Below, piece by piece: positions 17,470 to 25,584 of a DNA stretch of 64,000 nucleotides. This DNA is from Bacteroidota bacterium. GTDB taxonomy: Bacteria > Bacteroidota > Bacteroidia > Flavobacteriales > Weeksellaceae. Location of the stretch: contig JAEXBS010000043.1 of the NCBI GenBank assembly GCA_023393915.1, positions 138,402 to 202,401 of the forward strand. The letters run 5' to 3'. The notes beneath the pieces were generated by a model. It was not told the DNA's origin and made no database searches. It saw only the letters and a list, made by a program, of their open reading frames with translations. A program made the translations under genes and the position numbers. Numbering within the stretch: position 1 is the first letter of the stretch; the number at the start of each line of letters is the position of its first letter.

Positions 17470-17907
17470 TTAGTTAATGGTAATTTGAGTAGACTCAGGT
17501 TCTTTCTCTTTCACTTTTTTAATTTCAACTTTAAGAATACCATTAGTATATTCTGCGGTTAAATCTTCTTTCATTGTTCCTTTCGGAAGCGTGAAATTTC
17601 GTTTAAAGGATGTAAAAGTAAATTCTCTACGAGAGTACTTCTTTTCCTGCTTATCGTCTGAATCTACATTAGTAGATGTTTCAGCAGAAATCAGCAAGTT
17701 GTTCTCTTTAAGTTCAATCTTAAAGTCTTCTTTCGTTAGCCCAGGAGCTGCAAGTTCGATTTCATAAGAATCTTTCGCCTCTAGGATATTAACAGAAGGT
17801 ACTTGCTCTCTTTGAGAATGAGATTTTTGAGTTTCAAACCAGTCTTTGGTTAAAAAATCATCGAATAAAAAATTTCTTCTAATTACGTTTGACATTTTAT
17901 TTTGCAT
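17470..17907 (-). CDS. Small heat shock protein, Hsp20/alpha-crystallin family
   Basis: A cytoplasmic ATP-independent chaperone that holds unfolding proteins. The alpha-crystallin domain spans about residues 38-130: VNILEAKDSYEIELAAPG at its start, then KENNLLISAE, the strand FKRNFTLPKG and the closing GILKVEIKK. The C-terminal tail ends ITIN, close to the I-x-I oligomerisation motif. Length (145) fits. A second Met four codons in (MSNVIRRN) is an equally good start. It is a single-gene unit with its own terminator; I see no clear heat-shock operator. Confidence 0.93.
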   Translation of the reverse strand: MQNKMSNVIRRNFLFDDFLTKDWFETQKSHSQREQVPSVNILEAKDSYEIELAAPGLTKEDFKIELKENNLLISAETSTNVDSDDKQEKKYSRREFTFTSFKRNFTLPKGTMKEDLTAEYTNGILKVEIKKVKEKEPESTQITIN

Positions 17908-18070
17908 TTTTGGTTAATTCTATTTGCTTACCTAATTCACAAAATAAATGCCTTTCGCATTTTAGAGTCAAATTCGCAAAGAATCAAACGTTTTTATGCC
18001 ATTATGACACTTTTCAGCTTTAAACCCACTAAAACAAAAGCCATTTTGTCTCTTTTACGCAACTATAAGA

Positions 18071-18436
18071 TTATTTCTTTTCCGTCTCTACCCCAAAAAA
18101 TCCATTTAAGCGCTCAAGATTTTGTTTATCAGAGCCAATAAAGATTTCTTTGTCTGTTAGAAACACAGGACGCTTTAAGAAACTATAATGATCCAGCAGT
18201 AATGCTTTAAAATCCGATTCTTTTAGCTCTTTTATATTTAGACCTCGCTGACGAATTTGAGTTGATTTACGGCTAAAAAGCGCCTCGTAGCTTCCAGCAA
18301 GTTGAAACATCTGCTCAACCTCCTCACTAGTGATCGGTTCGGACTTAATTTCTCTTAACTTCCAGTCCTCCAAAGGAAGTGGAGTCATGATTTTCTTGTT
18401 CGTCCCACATGTTTTTAAATAGTAAACTGTCTTCAT
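18071..18436 (-). CDS. ArsC/Spx-family thioredoxin-fold protein
   Basis: A 121-residue protein of the arsenate reductase/Spx/YffB group. The N-terminus YYLKTCGTNKKIM carries one Cys near residue 10, without the second Cys of Spx-type CxxC; RPVFLTD near 93-99 is the conserved cis-Pro-containing segment. A true arsenate reductase would need catalytic arginines that I cannot confirm. There is no ars gene nearby. Treat as a family-level call: a redox or stress protein of unknown partner. Confidence 0.8.
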   Translation of the reverse strand: MKTVYYLKTCGTNKKIMTPLPLEDWKLREIKSEPITSEEVEQMFQLAGSYEALFSRKSTQIRQRGLNIKELKESDFKALLLDHYSFLKRPVFLTDKEIFIGSDKQNLERLNGFFGVETEKK

Positions 18437-18514
18437 AAAGCAAAAATAGGAAAGAATAGAAGTAGCTCCTAGTTTTTCTGATTCAATTAATCAAACAGGG
18501 CAATTGCATTTCAC

Positions 18515-18552
18515 CAAAAAAAAGCAACTTCCTAAAAAAGAAAGTTGCTTTA
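18515..18552 (-). terminator. Terminator after rny
   Basis: A stem of AAAGCAACTT / AAGTTGCTTT with an A-rich loop; eight or nine T residues follow on the minus strand. Confidence 0.85.
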
Positions 18553-18575
18553 ATAATCTTGAATTAATAATTCAC

Positions 18576-20147
18576 TTATCGAGCAATATTCACTGCTCTT
18601 GTTTCCCTGATAACAGTTACTTTTACCTGTCCTGGGTAGGTAAGTTCATTTTGAATCTTTTCAGATATATCGTAAGATAATTGAGCTGCTACTTCATCGT
18701 TCACTTTTCCACTCTCTACCATTACTCTAAGTTCACGACCTGCTTGAATTGCATACGCACTGGATACTCCATCAAAGCTAAGTGCAGCAGATTCTAAATC
18801 TTTCAATCTTTGGATATAAGATTCTAGCACTTGACGACGAGCTCCAGGTCTTGCTCCTGAAATCGCATCGGCAACTTGGATGATTGGTGAAAGAAGAGAA
18901 GTCATCTCAATTTCATCGTGGTGCGCTCCAATCGCATTAATCACCTCTGGATTCTCACCGAATTTCTCTGCCCACTGCATACCTAAAAGCGCGTGTGGAA
19001 GTTCGGATTCTTGTTCTGGTACTTTTCCTATATCGTGAAGAAGTCCTGCGCGTTTTGCAAGCTTCACATTCAGTCCTAATTCTGCGGCCATTGTAGCAGC
19101 GATATTGGCTACTTCTCTAGAGTGCTGAAGCAGGTTTTGCCCATAGGAAGAACGGTATTTCATACGTCCCACAATTTTCACTAGTTCCGGATGAAGTCCA
19201 TGAATTCCTAGATCAATAATGGTACGTTTCCCTATTTCAATAATCTCTTCTTCTATTTGCTTTTTCGTTTTCTCTACTACCTCTTCAATACGAGCCGGAT
19301 GAATTCTTCCGTCGGTTACTAATCGGTGCAAAGAAAGCTTTGCTACTTCTCTTCTTACTGGATCAAAGCAAGAAAGTAAGATTGCCTCTGGAGTATCATC
19401 TACTATAATCTCCACACCAGTAGCCGCTTCAAGAGCACGGATATTTCTTCCTTCTCTACCAATGATACGACCTTTGATTTCATCAGATTCAATATTGAAT
19501 ACCGATACTGAGTTTTCGATGGCTTGTTCCGTACCTATTCTTTGGATGGTCTGAATTACAATTTTCTTAGCTTCATTCTTCGCATTTAATTGCGCCTCCT
19601 CCATGATATTTTGAACATGAGCCTGGGCTTTGGTTTTGGCCTCCGACTTCATCGCTTCGACTAGCTCTAATTTCGCTTCCTCAGCACTGTACCCTGATAA
19701 CTTTTCAAGAATTTCAACTTTTCTTGCTGTAATCTGATCGAGTTCCGTTTGCTTGCGTTCTAAAATCTCTGTCTTTTTAGCGTAATCGCCAATCTGACGA
19801 TCCAGATCTTTTTCTAATTTACCTGTTCGAGATAAATCATCGTTGAGCTTGTGTTCTTTGTCCTTAATTCTTTTTTCAGCATCCTGCATTTTTTTCTCCC
19901 GGGATTGAATTTCCTGGTCGTGCTGACTTTTAAGTTCTAAAAATTTCTCTTTTGCTTGAAGTTGTTTCTCTTTTTTAATTGATTCGGCTTGTACTTTCGT
20001 TTTCTCCAGAAGATTTTCTGCATTTTTCCTCGCATCTTCAATAATAAATTTAGCCTTGGAGTTTAAGGAACTCTTAGAAAAGAGCATTCCTACAACCGCC
20101 CCGACCAGGAGACAAACCAAACCAATTACGATAGTAAGTATGTCCAT
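18576..20147 (-). CDS. rny: Ribonuclease Y
   Basis: A membrane-anchored endoribonuclease that starts decay of many mRNAs. The 523-residue form starts at MDILTIVIGLVCLLVG, an N-terminal membrane helix; the longer in-frame reading would overlap the RNA gene upstream. A long coiled coil follows (about 30-190), then the KH domain with GREGRNIRA near 227, and the HD domain with HSREVA and HDIGK near 370. Domain order and length match RNase Y. A terminator follows. It is unusual only in having a 6S-like RNA gene directly upstream. Confidence 0.96.
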   Translation of the reverse strand: MDILTIVIGLVCLLVGAVVGMLFSKSSLNSKAKFIIEDARKNAENLLEKTKVQAESIKKEKQLQAKEKFLELKSQHDQEIQSREKKMQDAEKRIKDKEHKLNDDLSRTGKLEKDLDRQIGDYAKKTEILERKQTELDQITARKVEILEKLSGYSAEEAKLELVEAMKSEAKTKAQAHVQNIMEEAQLNAKNEAKKIVIQTIQRIGTEQAIENSVSVFNIESDEIKGRIIGREGRNIRALEAATGVEIIVDDTPEAILLSCFDPVRREVAKLSLHRLVTDGRIHPARIEEVVEKTKKQIEEEIIEIGKRTIIDLGIHGLHPELVKIVGRMKYRSSYGQNLLQHSREVANIAATMAAELGLNVKLAKRAGLLHDIGKVPEQESELPHALLGMQWAEKFGENPEVINAIGAHHDEIEMTSLLSPIIQVADAISGARPGARRQVLESYIQRLKDLESAALSFDGVSSAYAIQAGRELRVMVESGKVNDEVAAQLSYDISEKIQNELTYPGQVKVTVIRETRAVNIAR

Positions 20148-20175
20148 AGTATATTTAATTATAATGTTCTTAAAT

Positions 20176-20350
20176 AAAAAAAACCTACAACAGTTCACGA
20201 TTGAGAGTAAACTCCTAATCAACACGATTTGGACTGATTTCTACGGTCTGTAATCCGCGATTAAAGCGGCACGCCATTCCGTAAACTTTTGCCCGGTAAT
20301 TGTTTAGCGTTGAGTTTACCTTAAATGTGTTAGAACTATTGTAGGCAGTA
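20176..20350 (-). ncRNA. ssrS: Candidate 6S RNA between zapA and rny
   Basis: The minus strand can fold into a long rod with a central bubble. A closing stem of 13 bp joins 20333-20345 (CCTACAATAGTTC as RNA sense) to 20184-20196 (GAACTGTTGTAGG), with one wobble pair, and is followed at once by eight T residues, an intrinsic terminator. Inside it are an 8-bp stem (GTAAACTC / GAGTTTAC), a large open region, a 5-bp stem (TACGG / CCGTA) and a terminal CCGC/GCGG hairpin. This is the shape and size (about 175 nt) of 6S RNA, which binds the housekeeping RNA polymerase. Neighbouring zapA also fits: 6S genes lie beside zapA in proteobacteria. The 5' end is estimated. No covariance search was possible. 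Confidence 0.65.
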
Positions 20351-20369
20351 TCTTAACTGAAAAGTAATT

Positions 20370-20657
20370 TTACTTTTCTTCCGACTCCAATAAAGAAGAA
20401 ATTGCTTTTATCTTCTCAATGGAGAGGGCTATATTTTTTTCGTTGCTTTTGTTATAAACTTCTGCACTAGTACCTAGCCTAAGCGCGCACATGGCTAATG
20501 CATCTTGCTTATCTCTTACATCAAAACTGGCTTCAAACTCTTTGATCATTCCATCAATTTGTTTTCCTACTCTTCTTAAAGTTTCTTCTTCAGCGGCAGC
20601 GACGTTCAAAGGATAATTCCTTCCTGCTATATTTATGGTTATACGTCTTACTTCCAT
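20370..20657 (-). CDS. zapA: Cell division protein ZapA
   Basis: A 95-residue FtsZ-ring-associated protein that promotes bundling of FtsZ filaments at midcell. It shows the typical beta start (RRITINIAGRNYPLNV) and the acidic segment EEETLRRVGKQIDGMIKEFE, followed by DKQDALAMCALRL and a C-terminal coiled coil. It begins directly after the stop of the upstream coiled-coil gene, so the two are translationally coupled, and lies just upstream of the 6S-like RNA. Confidence 0.9.
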   Translation of the reverse strand: MEVRRITINIAGRNYPLNVAAAEEETLRRVGKQIDGMIKEFEASFDVRDKQDALAMCALRLGTSAEVYNKSNEKNIALSIEKIKAISSLLESEEK

Positions 20658-20960
20658 CTAGAGTCCCTTGTTTTGAAGTTGTGCAATACACAAATCTACT
20701 TCCTTTATCAAACGATTGATGTGGTTTTTCATCAAACGATTGTGCTGCGGATTACCCGATATTGCGGAGTGAAGTTTTATATTTTTATATTCTTCTGCTA
20801 ATTCCTGATTTTCCTTGCGCTCTTTATCGTAACGCTCTTTTAGCTCACTGTACTCATTAGAAAGCTCATAGTGTTCTTCCTGAAGTTTCTGATAGTCTTT
20901 TTTAAGCATCAGAATCTTTTTCTCCAGTAATGAAAAATTACTTTCTAATTCTTCCAGCAT
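20658..20960 (-). CDS. Coiled-coil protein paired with ZapA
   Basis: A 100-residue protein that is almost wholly coiled coil (about 1-65, rich in E, K and L) followed by a short C-terminal part (HNRLMKNHINRLIKEVDLCI). Its stop abuts the zapA start, which suggests a division role like that of ZapB-type proteins, but I see no sequence motif that proves homology. It is the first gene of this small operon. Confidence 0.75.
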   Translation of the reverse strand: MLEELESNFSLLEKKILMLKKDYQKLQEEHYELSNEYSELKERYDKERKENQELAEEYKNIKLHSAISGNPQHNRLMKNHINRLIKEVDLCIAQLQNKGL

Positions 20961-21049
20961 ATTCAGGTTTACATTCTAACTTAGGCAAAAATATAAAAAA
21001 TTAATATCAATTTTGATATATTGAAGAGGATAATTTGAAAATCTGGAAA

Positions 21050-21080
21050 TAAAAAAGTAGAGACTTTCTTGATCTCTACC
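21050..21080 (-). terminator. Terminator after ubiE/menG
   Basis: GTAGAGA / TCTCTAC stem with a 9-base loop, followed on the minus strand by six T residues. Confidence 0.75.
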
Positions 21081-21145
21081 CTATTTCCTTAGTAATCAAA
21101 ATCCTATCCCTTCGCTTTTAATGCAAAGTTTGTAGCGGTTTGAAG

Positions 21146-21865
21146 TTACTTTGTCGCTTTATAGATGGTTGCAATTCCCAACGAAAGTTTTTTATACTCC
21201 ACTTTACTGTAACCTACTTCCAAAAGGATGTTTTTCATCTTTTCTCCGTATGGAAAAGCATTTACTGAATCAGGTAAGTAAGTATACGCTCGGTTATCTT
21301 TGGATACCAATCGACCAATTAATGGAAGTATGTTTTTAAAGTAAAACATATAAAGTGGGCCCATAATTCCTTCAACTTTGGAAAATTCTAAAATATAGGC
21401 ACTGGCTCCGGTTTTAATCACGCGACGCATCTCCTGTAGCCCTACCTCCAAATGCTCATAATTTCTCACCCCAAAAGCAACACTCAGTGCATCAAACGTA
21501 TCATCTGGAAAATCAAGATTTTCGGCATCTCCTTTCTGCATAGAAATTGAATCTTGCAGTCCAAGTTTGGCTACCTTTTCAATACCTACGTTGAGCATTT
21601 GTTGCGAAAGATCAACACCCATAACCTTAGCGCTTGTACCTTTTTGTACTGCTATAGCAAGGTCACCTGTCCCCGTTGCCAAATCCAGAACCTTTTTAGG
21701 CTGATCTTTAGCCATCCATTTTACCAATTTCTTTCGCCAAAGCACATCAATTTTCATTGAAAGCACATGGTTTAATAGATCGTACTTAGGTGCAATATTA
21801 TCAAACATGTCCTCTACTTGACTCTTCTTAGAGTCTTGTGAGTTGTATGGGGTAACGTTTTTCAA
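21146..21865 (-). CDS. ubiE: Demethylmenaquinone methyltransferase
   Basis: A 239-residue class I methyltransferase making the last step of menaquinone synthesis (SAM-dependent C-methylation). Family motifs are clear: VEDMFDNIAPKYDLLNHVLS at the N-terminus, VLDLATGTGDLAIA (SAM motif I) near 60-73, DALSVAFGVRNYEHLEVGL near 127-145 and GASAYILEFSKVEG. As the phylum uses menaquinone only, menG is the better functional name. The upstream gene ends two bases before its start, so they form one transcript. Confidence 0.95.
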   Translation of the reverse strand: MKNVTPYNSQDSKKSQVEDMFDNIAPKYDLLNHVLSMKIDVLWRKKLVKWMAKDQPKKVLDLATGTGDLAIAVQKGTSAKVMGVDLSQQMLNVGIEKVAKLGLQDSISMQKGDAENLDFPDDTFDALSVAFGVRNYEHLEVGLQEMRRVIKTGASAYILEFSKVEGIMGPLYMFYFKNILPLIGRLVSKDNRAYTYLPDSVNAFPYGEKMKNILLEVGYSKVEYKKLSLGIATIYKATK

Positions 21866-21867
21866 AA

Positions 21868-22437
21868 TTAAAAATTGTAATAGGTTTTGTAATAATTGAG
21901 AAAGTCCTGCTTGCGGAATATCTTTACTCGACTTTCCACTTTTTGAATATTTTTTACAACCGGATCGTACTCTTCATCAATATTATAATAAAAATCTTCA
22001 TTATAAAGCTGATCCATCTTTTTGGCACCTCCGTAATAGTTTTCACCATCAATCACCGTTTGTGGCAATGCCGCAATTAAAGAATCTTTATTAAGACCGT
22101 ATCCATAATATTGACGGTGAATATAATAGTCGCTATGGGTTATATTTAGTATCCCACGAATTTTATTAACTGTAAACAAAGAATCATACAGGAGTTCTTT
22201 TTCACGATCAAAAACTTCAATGCGGTTTTCCCCTTTCTCTAAATTTACCTTAACATACTGACCTGAGGTAATAATCTTCTCCCCTCCTCCATTGATTTTA
22301 AAATAGTAGGTCTCAGGTGTCGGGTTATCTACTAAGTAAGCATTTTTCTTAGCTAAAAACAAGTAATAGATTCCAAAAGCGACAATAAAGGAAACGAGCC
22401 CAATGAGCAGTCCAATCGTCGAGGCATTCTTTTTCAT
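21868..22437 (-). CDS. Membrane-anchored protein of unknown function
   Basis: I do not recognise a family. The 189-residue product has an N-terminal membrane helix (TIGLLIGLVSFIVAFGIYYLFLA, about 7-29 counted with flanks) and a soluble, probably periplasmic part rich in Tyr and Asp, with beta-like segments (YYFKINGGGEKI; YVKVNLEKGENRIEVFD). It is translationally close to the menaquinone methyltransferase (2-base gap). In many relatives the gene next to ubiE encodes PorT of type IX secretion; this sequence does not look like PorT, which is a beta-barrel with a signal peptide. Confidence 0.75.
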   Translation of the reverse strand: MKKNASTIGLLIGLVSFIVAFGIYYLFLAKKNAYLVDNPTPETYYFKINGGGEKIITSGQYVKVNLEKGENRIEVFDREKELLYDSLFTVNKIRGILNITHSDYYIHRQYYGYGLNKDSLIAALPQTVIDGENYYGGAKKMDQLYNEDFYYNIDEEYDPVVKNIQKVESRVKIFRKQDFLNYYKTYYNF

Positions 22438-22503
22438 AAGCTTAAATAAAGCAATGCAAATTTAAGAATAAATTTCCTTTGTCTTTCATTGCTCAAGAAT
22501 TCT

Positions 22504-22511
22504 TAACTTTG
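22504..22511 (+). promoter_or_regulatory. -7 box upstream of the KAS III gene
   Basis: TAACTTTG matches TAnnTTTG; a TTTG lies upstream with a 22-base spacer, longer than the usual 19. The transcript would start about 25 bases before the ATG. Confidence 0.45.
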
Positions 22512-22542
22512 GCCATTAGGAATAAACCCACGAATTTAAATT

Positions 22543-23610
22543 ATGTCCCAAACGATTATTATTGGTTCTGGTAGCTATATCCCTCAAAGAGTTATTGAGG
22601 GCGAGCATTTTATGAAATCAGAGTTCTACGACGACCAATTCAATAAAATTGAAAAACCCAACGCAGAAGTCATTTCAAAATTTGTAGAAATTACAGAAAT
22701 TGAGGAAAGACGATACGTCGAGGACGATCAAGTAAACTCCGATATAGCAGCCCTTGCCGCAAAAAAAGCATTAGACGATTCAGGAATCGATCCGGAATCA
22801 TTGGACTATATCATTAGTGCTACCAACTTTGGTGACGTAGATTTATTGGGTCAACAAAGCTTCATGCCCTCCCTATCTGCTATTATCAAAAACAAATTAG
22901 GAATTAAAAATCCTTCATGCATCAACTACGATATGATTTTCGGTTGTCCAGGATGGGTGGAATCCATGATTTTAGCTGATACATTAATTAAAGCTGGAAA
23001 AGCAAAAAACATTTTAGTGGTAGGAAGCGAAACTTTAAGTCGAGTGACCGATCCTTACGATCGTAATAAAATGATTTTCGCTGACGGTGCGGGTGCTGTG
23101 GTTGTCACTGGTAGCGCGGATACAAAAGGAGGAATTCTATCCAGCAACACTCTGTGTTTCAATGGAGAAGAATTAAATTACCTTGAAAACTCTCATTCAT
23201 TAAATCCTGACGCCGATCAAACGAAAAAGTACATTAGAATGCGCGGGAGAAAAATCTATGAATTTGCACTCACCCAAGTACCTGCTGCGATGAAAAAAAC
23301 CATTGAAGATGCAGGTATTGATATTAATGACGTAAGCAAAATTCTATTACATCAAGCCAACGCCAAGATGGATCATGCGATCATCGCTAGACTTTTCAAA
23401 AACTTCGGACTTAAATCATATGATGAGAAAGTTGCGCCAATGACCATTCAAAAATTTGGTAACTCATCAGTAGCCACCGTTCCTACCATGTACGACCTTA
23501 TTATACGTGGAGAAATGGAAGGACATGAGTTTAAGAAAGGGGATTATATCTTAATGGCTTCGGTGGGAGCTGGAATGAACATCAATGCTTTTGTATACCA
23601 AGTTCCATAG
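22543..23610 (+). CDS. 3-oxoacyl-ACP synthase III family protein
   Basis: A 355-residue thiolase-fold condensing enzyme of the FabH group. The catalytic triad is visible: Cys in MIFGCPGWVES near 130, His in LLHQANAKM near 265, and Asn in KFGNSSVATVP near 305. FabH starts fatty acid synthesis by joining acetyl-CoA to malonyl-ACP; many Bacteroidota carry additional FabH-like paralogues with other acyl donors. It is longer than the classic FabH (about 320), so I leave the gene symbol open. It is a single-gene unit with its own promoter and terminator. Confidence 0.88.
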   Translation: MSQTIIIGSGSYIPQRVIEGEHFMKSEFYDDQFNKIEKPNAEVISKFVEITEIEERRYVEDDQVNSDIAALAAKKALDDSGIDPESLDYIISATNFGDVDLLGQQSFMPSLSAIIKNKLGIKNPSCINYDMIFGCPGWVESMILADTLIKAGKAKNILVVGSETLSRVTDPYDRNKMIFADGAGAVVVTGSADTKGGILSSNTLCFNGEELNYLENSHSLNPDADQTKKYIRMRGRKIYEFALTQVPAAMKKTIEDAGIDINDVSKILLHQANAKMDHAIIARLFKNFGLKSYDEKVAPMTIQKFGNSSVATVPTMYDLIIRGEMEGHEFKKGDYILMASVGAGMNINAFVYQVP

Positions 23611-23644
23611 AACCTAATATAACCTCAATAGAAAAAAGATAAGA

Positions 23645-23669
23645 CCCAAAGGAAATTAATTCCTTTGGG
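23645..23669 (+). terminator. Hairpin terminator after the KAS III gene
   Basis: A perfect 10-bp inverted repeat CCCAAAGGAA / TTCCTTTGGG. The T-run after it is broken (TTTGCTATTTTTG) and includes TATTTTTG at 23675-23682, a -7 box for the next gene. Confidence 0.65.
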
Positions 23670-23691
23670 TTTGCTATTTTTGAACCCAATT

Positions 23692-24897
23692 ATGAGAGAA
23701 TTTTTTGTCTTTTTCACGCTAGCCTTCTTAGTTCTAGAACTATATATCTATCAAGCAGTTAAAACTCTTAGCTCTAACGCCATTTGGAAAACCCTATACA
23801 TCTGCGTTTCTGCACTTACCTATCTTTTTCTATTGTATCAGTTTTACAATTTTTCCCAGAAAAGTGTAAGTCATAAGCAAATGCAAATTGTGGTAACCGT
23901 TTTCTTAGCACTAGTGCTTCCAAAGATAGTAATTGCTCTTTTTCTTCTAATTGACGACCTTCTTCGTTTAGGTATTTTTTCATTTCAAAAAATCCAAGGA
24001 GAGTCCATTTTTTATCCAGAAAGGCGAAAACTCCTTTCATACACAGGAGTCGGGATTGCATTTCTCTTTACTCTACTGTTTTTAGACGGAGTGATCTTTG
24101 GAAAATACCGTCATAAAGTCCGTCATGTAAAATTAAAGTTGAAAAACTTGCCCGAGGCATTTAAAGGTTACCGAATTGTACAGATATCAGATTTACACTC
24201 GGGAAGCTTTCTTAATCCAGAAAAACTAAAACCCGCCTTTGAGCTAATAAACAAACAAGAAGCCGATCTCATCGTATTTACTGGAGATATGGTAAATAAC
24301 CTTGCTAGTGAGTTCACTCCTTTTATTCCCTTCTTTCAAGAACTCAGAGCTAAAGACGGTAAGTTCTCAGTCCTCGGAAATCATGATTACGGTCAATACC
24401 ATCAATGGAACTCCAAAAAGGAAGAAGAAAACAATTTGCTTCGATTAATTGAAGACCAAAGAGCAGCAGGGTTGACTCTACTACGTAACGAGCACATTAA
24501 AATTTCGAGGGACAATGAGAAGCTCTATTTAATTGGAGTAGAAAATTGGGGAGAAAAACCATTTCCGCAATTTGGTGATCTTGATAAGGCTAGTAAAGGA
24601 ATTCCAGCCTCAGATGTAAAAATTTTACTCAGCCATGACCCAACCCATTTTGATCATGTCGTAACGAAACACAGTTCCCAGGTTCAACTAACCCTTTCAG
24701 GACATACCCACGGAATGCAATTCGGATTAGATCTCAAAAACATTCGCTGGTCTCCTGTGAAGTATCGTTATAAAAAATGGACGGACCTCTATCAAACAGG
24801 TGATCAATACTTGTATGTCAATAGAGGATTTGGAGTTATTGGATATCCAGGACGAGTAGGAATTCAACCGGAGATTACTTTGATTGAATTAGTATAG
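23692..24897 (+). CDS. Membrane-anchored metallophosphoesterase
   Basis: A calcineurin-like phosphoesterase of 401 residues. Four N-terminal membrane helices (about 1-150) precede the enzymatic domain, which has the metal-binding signatures ISDLHSGS, FTGDMVNN, GNHDYG, LSHDP and GHTHGMQ. This layout is that of the YkuE/YaeI-type membrane phosphoesterases; the substrate is unknown but lipid-linked phosphates are possible. I start at MREFFVFF since the longer reading uses a TTG inside the preceding hairpin. The -7-like TATTTTTG lies only nine bases before this ATG. Confidence 0.88.
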   Translation: MREFFVFFTLAFLVLELYIYQAVKTLSSNAIWKTLYICVSALTYLFLLYQFYNFSQKSVSHKQMQIVVTVFLALVLPKIVIALFLLIDDLLRLGIFSFQKIQGESIFYPERRKLLSYTGVGIAFLFTLLFLDGVIFGKYRHKVRHVKLKLKNLPEAFKGYRIVQISDLHSGSFLNPEKLKPAFELINKQEADLIVFTGDMVNNLASEFTPFIPFFQELRAKDGKFSVLGNHDYGQYHQWNSKKEEENNLLRLIEDQRAAGLTLLRNEHIKISRDNEKLYLIGVENWGEKPFPQFGDLDKASKGIPASDVKILLSHDPTHFDHVVTKHSSQVQLTLSGHTHGMQFGLDLKNIRWSPVKYRYKKWTDLYQTGDQYLYVNRGFGVIGYPGRVGIQPEITLIELV

Positions 24898-24898
24898 A

Positions 24899-24940
24899 AA
24901 AAAGATTCCCAGCCAATGGCTGGGAATAGTTCTTATTTTT
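24899..24940. terminator. Bidirectional terminator between phosphoesterase and histone-like gene
   Basis: Perfect 10-bp stem ATTCCCAGCC / GGCTGGGAAT with a 3-base loop; T-run on both strands (six T on the minus strand). It separates two convergent genes. Confidence 0.85.
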
Positions 24941-25109
24941 TGGATTCCTCAACAGAAACTTTTCTAAATTCTTTGAAAAGTTTGCTTAGTTCCAAAGCAG
25001 ATTTTCTAGCTCTTGTTCCAGCAGCCTTGTTTCCTTTTTCTGCTTGTTGACCTGCTTCTTTAGCGAAAGCTTCATACTCTGCATTGATTTTCTCAATTAG
25101 TTCTTTCAT
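24933..25109 (-). CDS. Histone H1-like small basic protein (Hc1-like)
   Basis: A 58-residue protein, translated by hand. It begins MKELIEKINAEYEAFAKEAG, continues with a Gln/Lys/Ala stretch (QQAEKGNKAAGTRARKS) and ends ALELSKLFKEFRKVSVEESKK. This matches the short histone H1/Hc1-like family widespread in Bacteroidota, thought to bind DNA through its basic residues. It has a near-perfect promoter and a strong shared terminator, so it is probably well expressed. The role in nucleoid structure is inferred from the family only. Confidence 0.85.
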   Translation of the reverse strand: MKELIEKINAEYEAFAKEAGQQAEKGNKAAGTRARKSALELSKLFKEFRKVSVEESKK

Positions 25110-25142
25110 AATGGTTTAAATATTAAAGGTTAATTAGAAATG

Positions 25143-25172
25143 CAAATATAAAAGAATATCTGATTTAGCAAA
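25143..25172 (-). promoter_or_regulatory. Promoter of the histone H1-like gene
   Basis: On the minus strand, TTTG (25169-25172), an 18-base spacer and TATATTTG (25143-25150) are close to the phylum consensus. Predicted leader is about 28 bases. Confidence 0.7.
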
Positions 25173-25190
25173 TACAAAAGCGTGTTAAAT

Positions 25191-25213
25191 GCCCATCACA
25201 AGGGCTTTTTTTT
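25191..25213 (+). terminator. Terminator-like hairpin without an obvious gene
   Basis: GCCC / GGGC stem with a 7-base loop followed by eight T residues on the plus strand. No plus-strand gene ends here; the previous plus-strand gene already has a terminator. It lies just upstream of the histone-like gene's promoter. Confidence 0.4.
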
Positions 25214-25584
25214 AAGCATTATACGTAAAAAAGTAGGAATTGAATAAATTGAGGACATTTTTCCTTTCGGAATAGATAGTTACTGAAATGAAAAAAAATC
25301 CAAGAAACAGCAAAAAAAACATATTAGTTCTATTTCTCTGTAGCTGACTTTATTTGATACGTAGCGTTAATTTTTCCCTTTTAAACGAACGCACTTTAGG
25401 GGATCCTATTAAAAATATAGTTTTCTGAAAACAAAAATTGATGCAAATATCCCTTCCTACCTAACATTTAGAAAATTAGGACTGGGATCAAACCTTGCGG
25501 GAAGATTCAATATTATCTGACCCTACTCATGCCAGATTCATCCTTTTAAGGATTCCAATAATTAGTGTATAGAAATCAAAGCTC
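25214..25584. other. Intergenic DNA with no recognisable gene
   Basis: AT-rich, with stops in all frames at short intervals. I see no RNA gene, terminator or coding remnant that I can support in this stretch. A 19-codon reading frame at about 25288 (MKKNPRNSKK start) is too short to call. Confidence 0.5.

Noticed and set aside
20148..20225. N-terminal extension of rny by 26 codons
   Set aside because: It covers the terminator and 3' arm of the 6S-like RNA; the membrane helix of RNase Y should be at the N-terminus.
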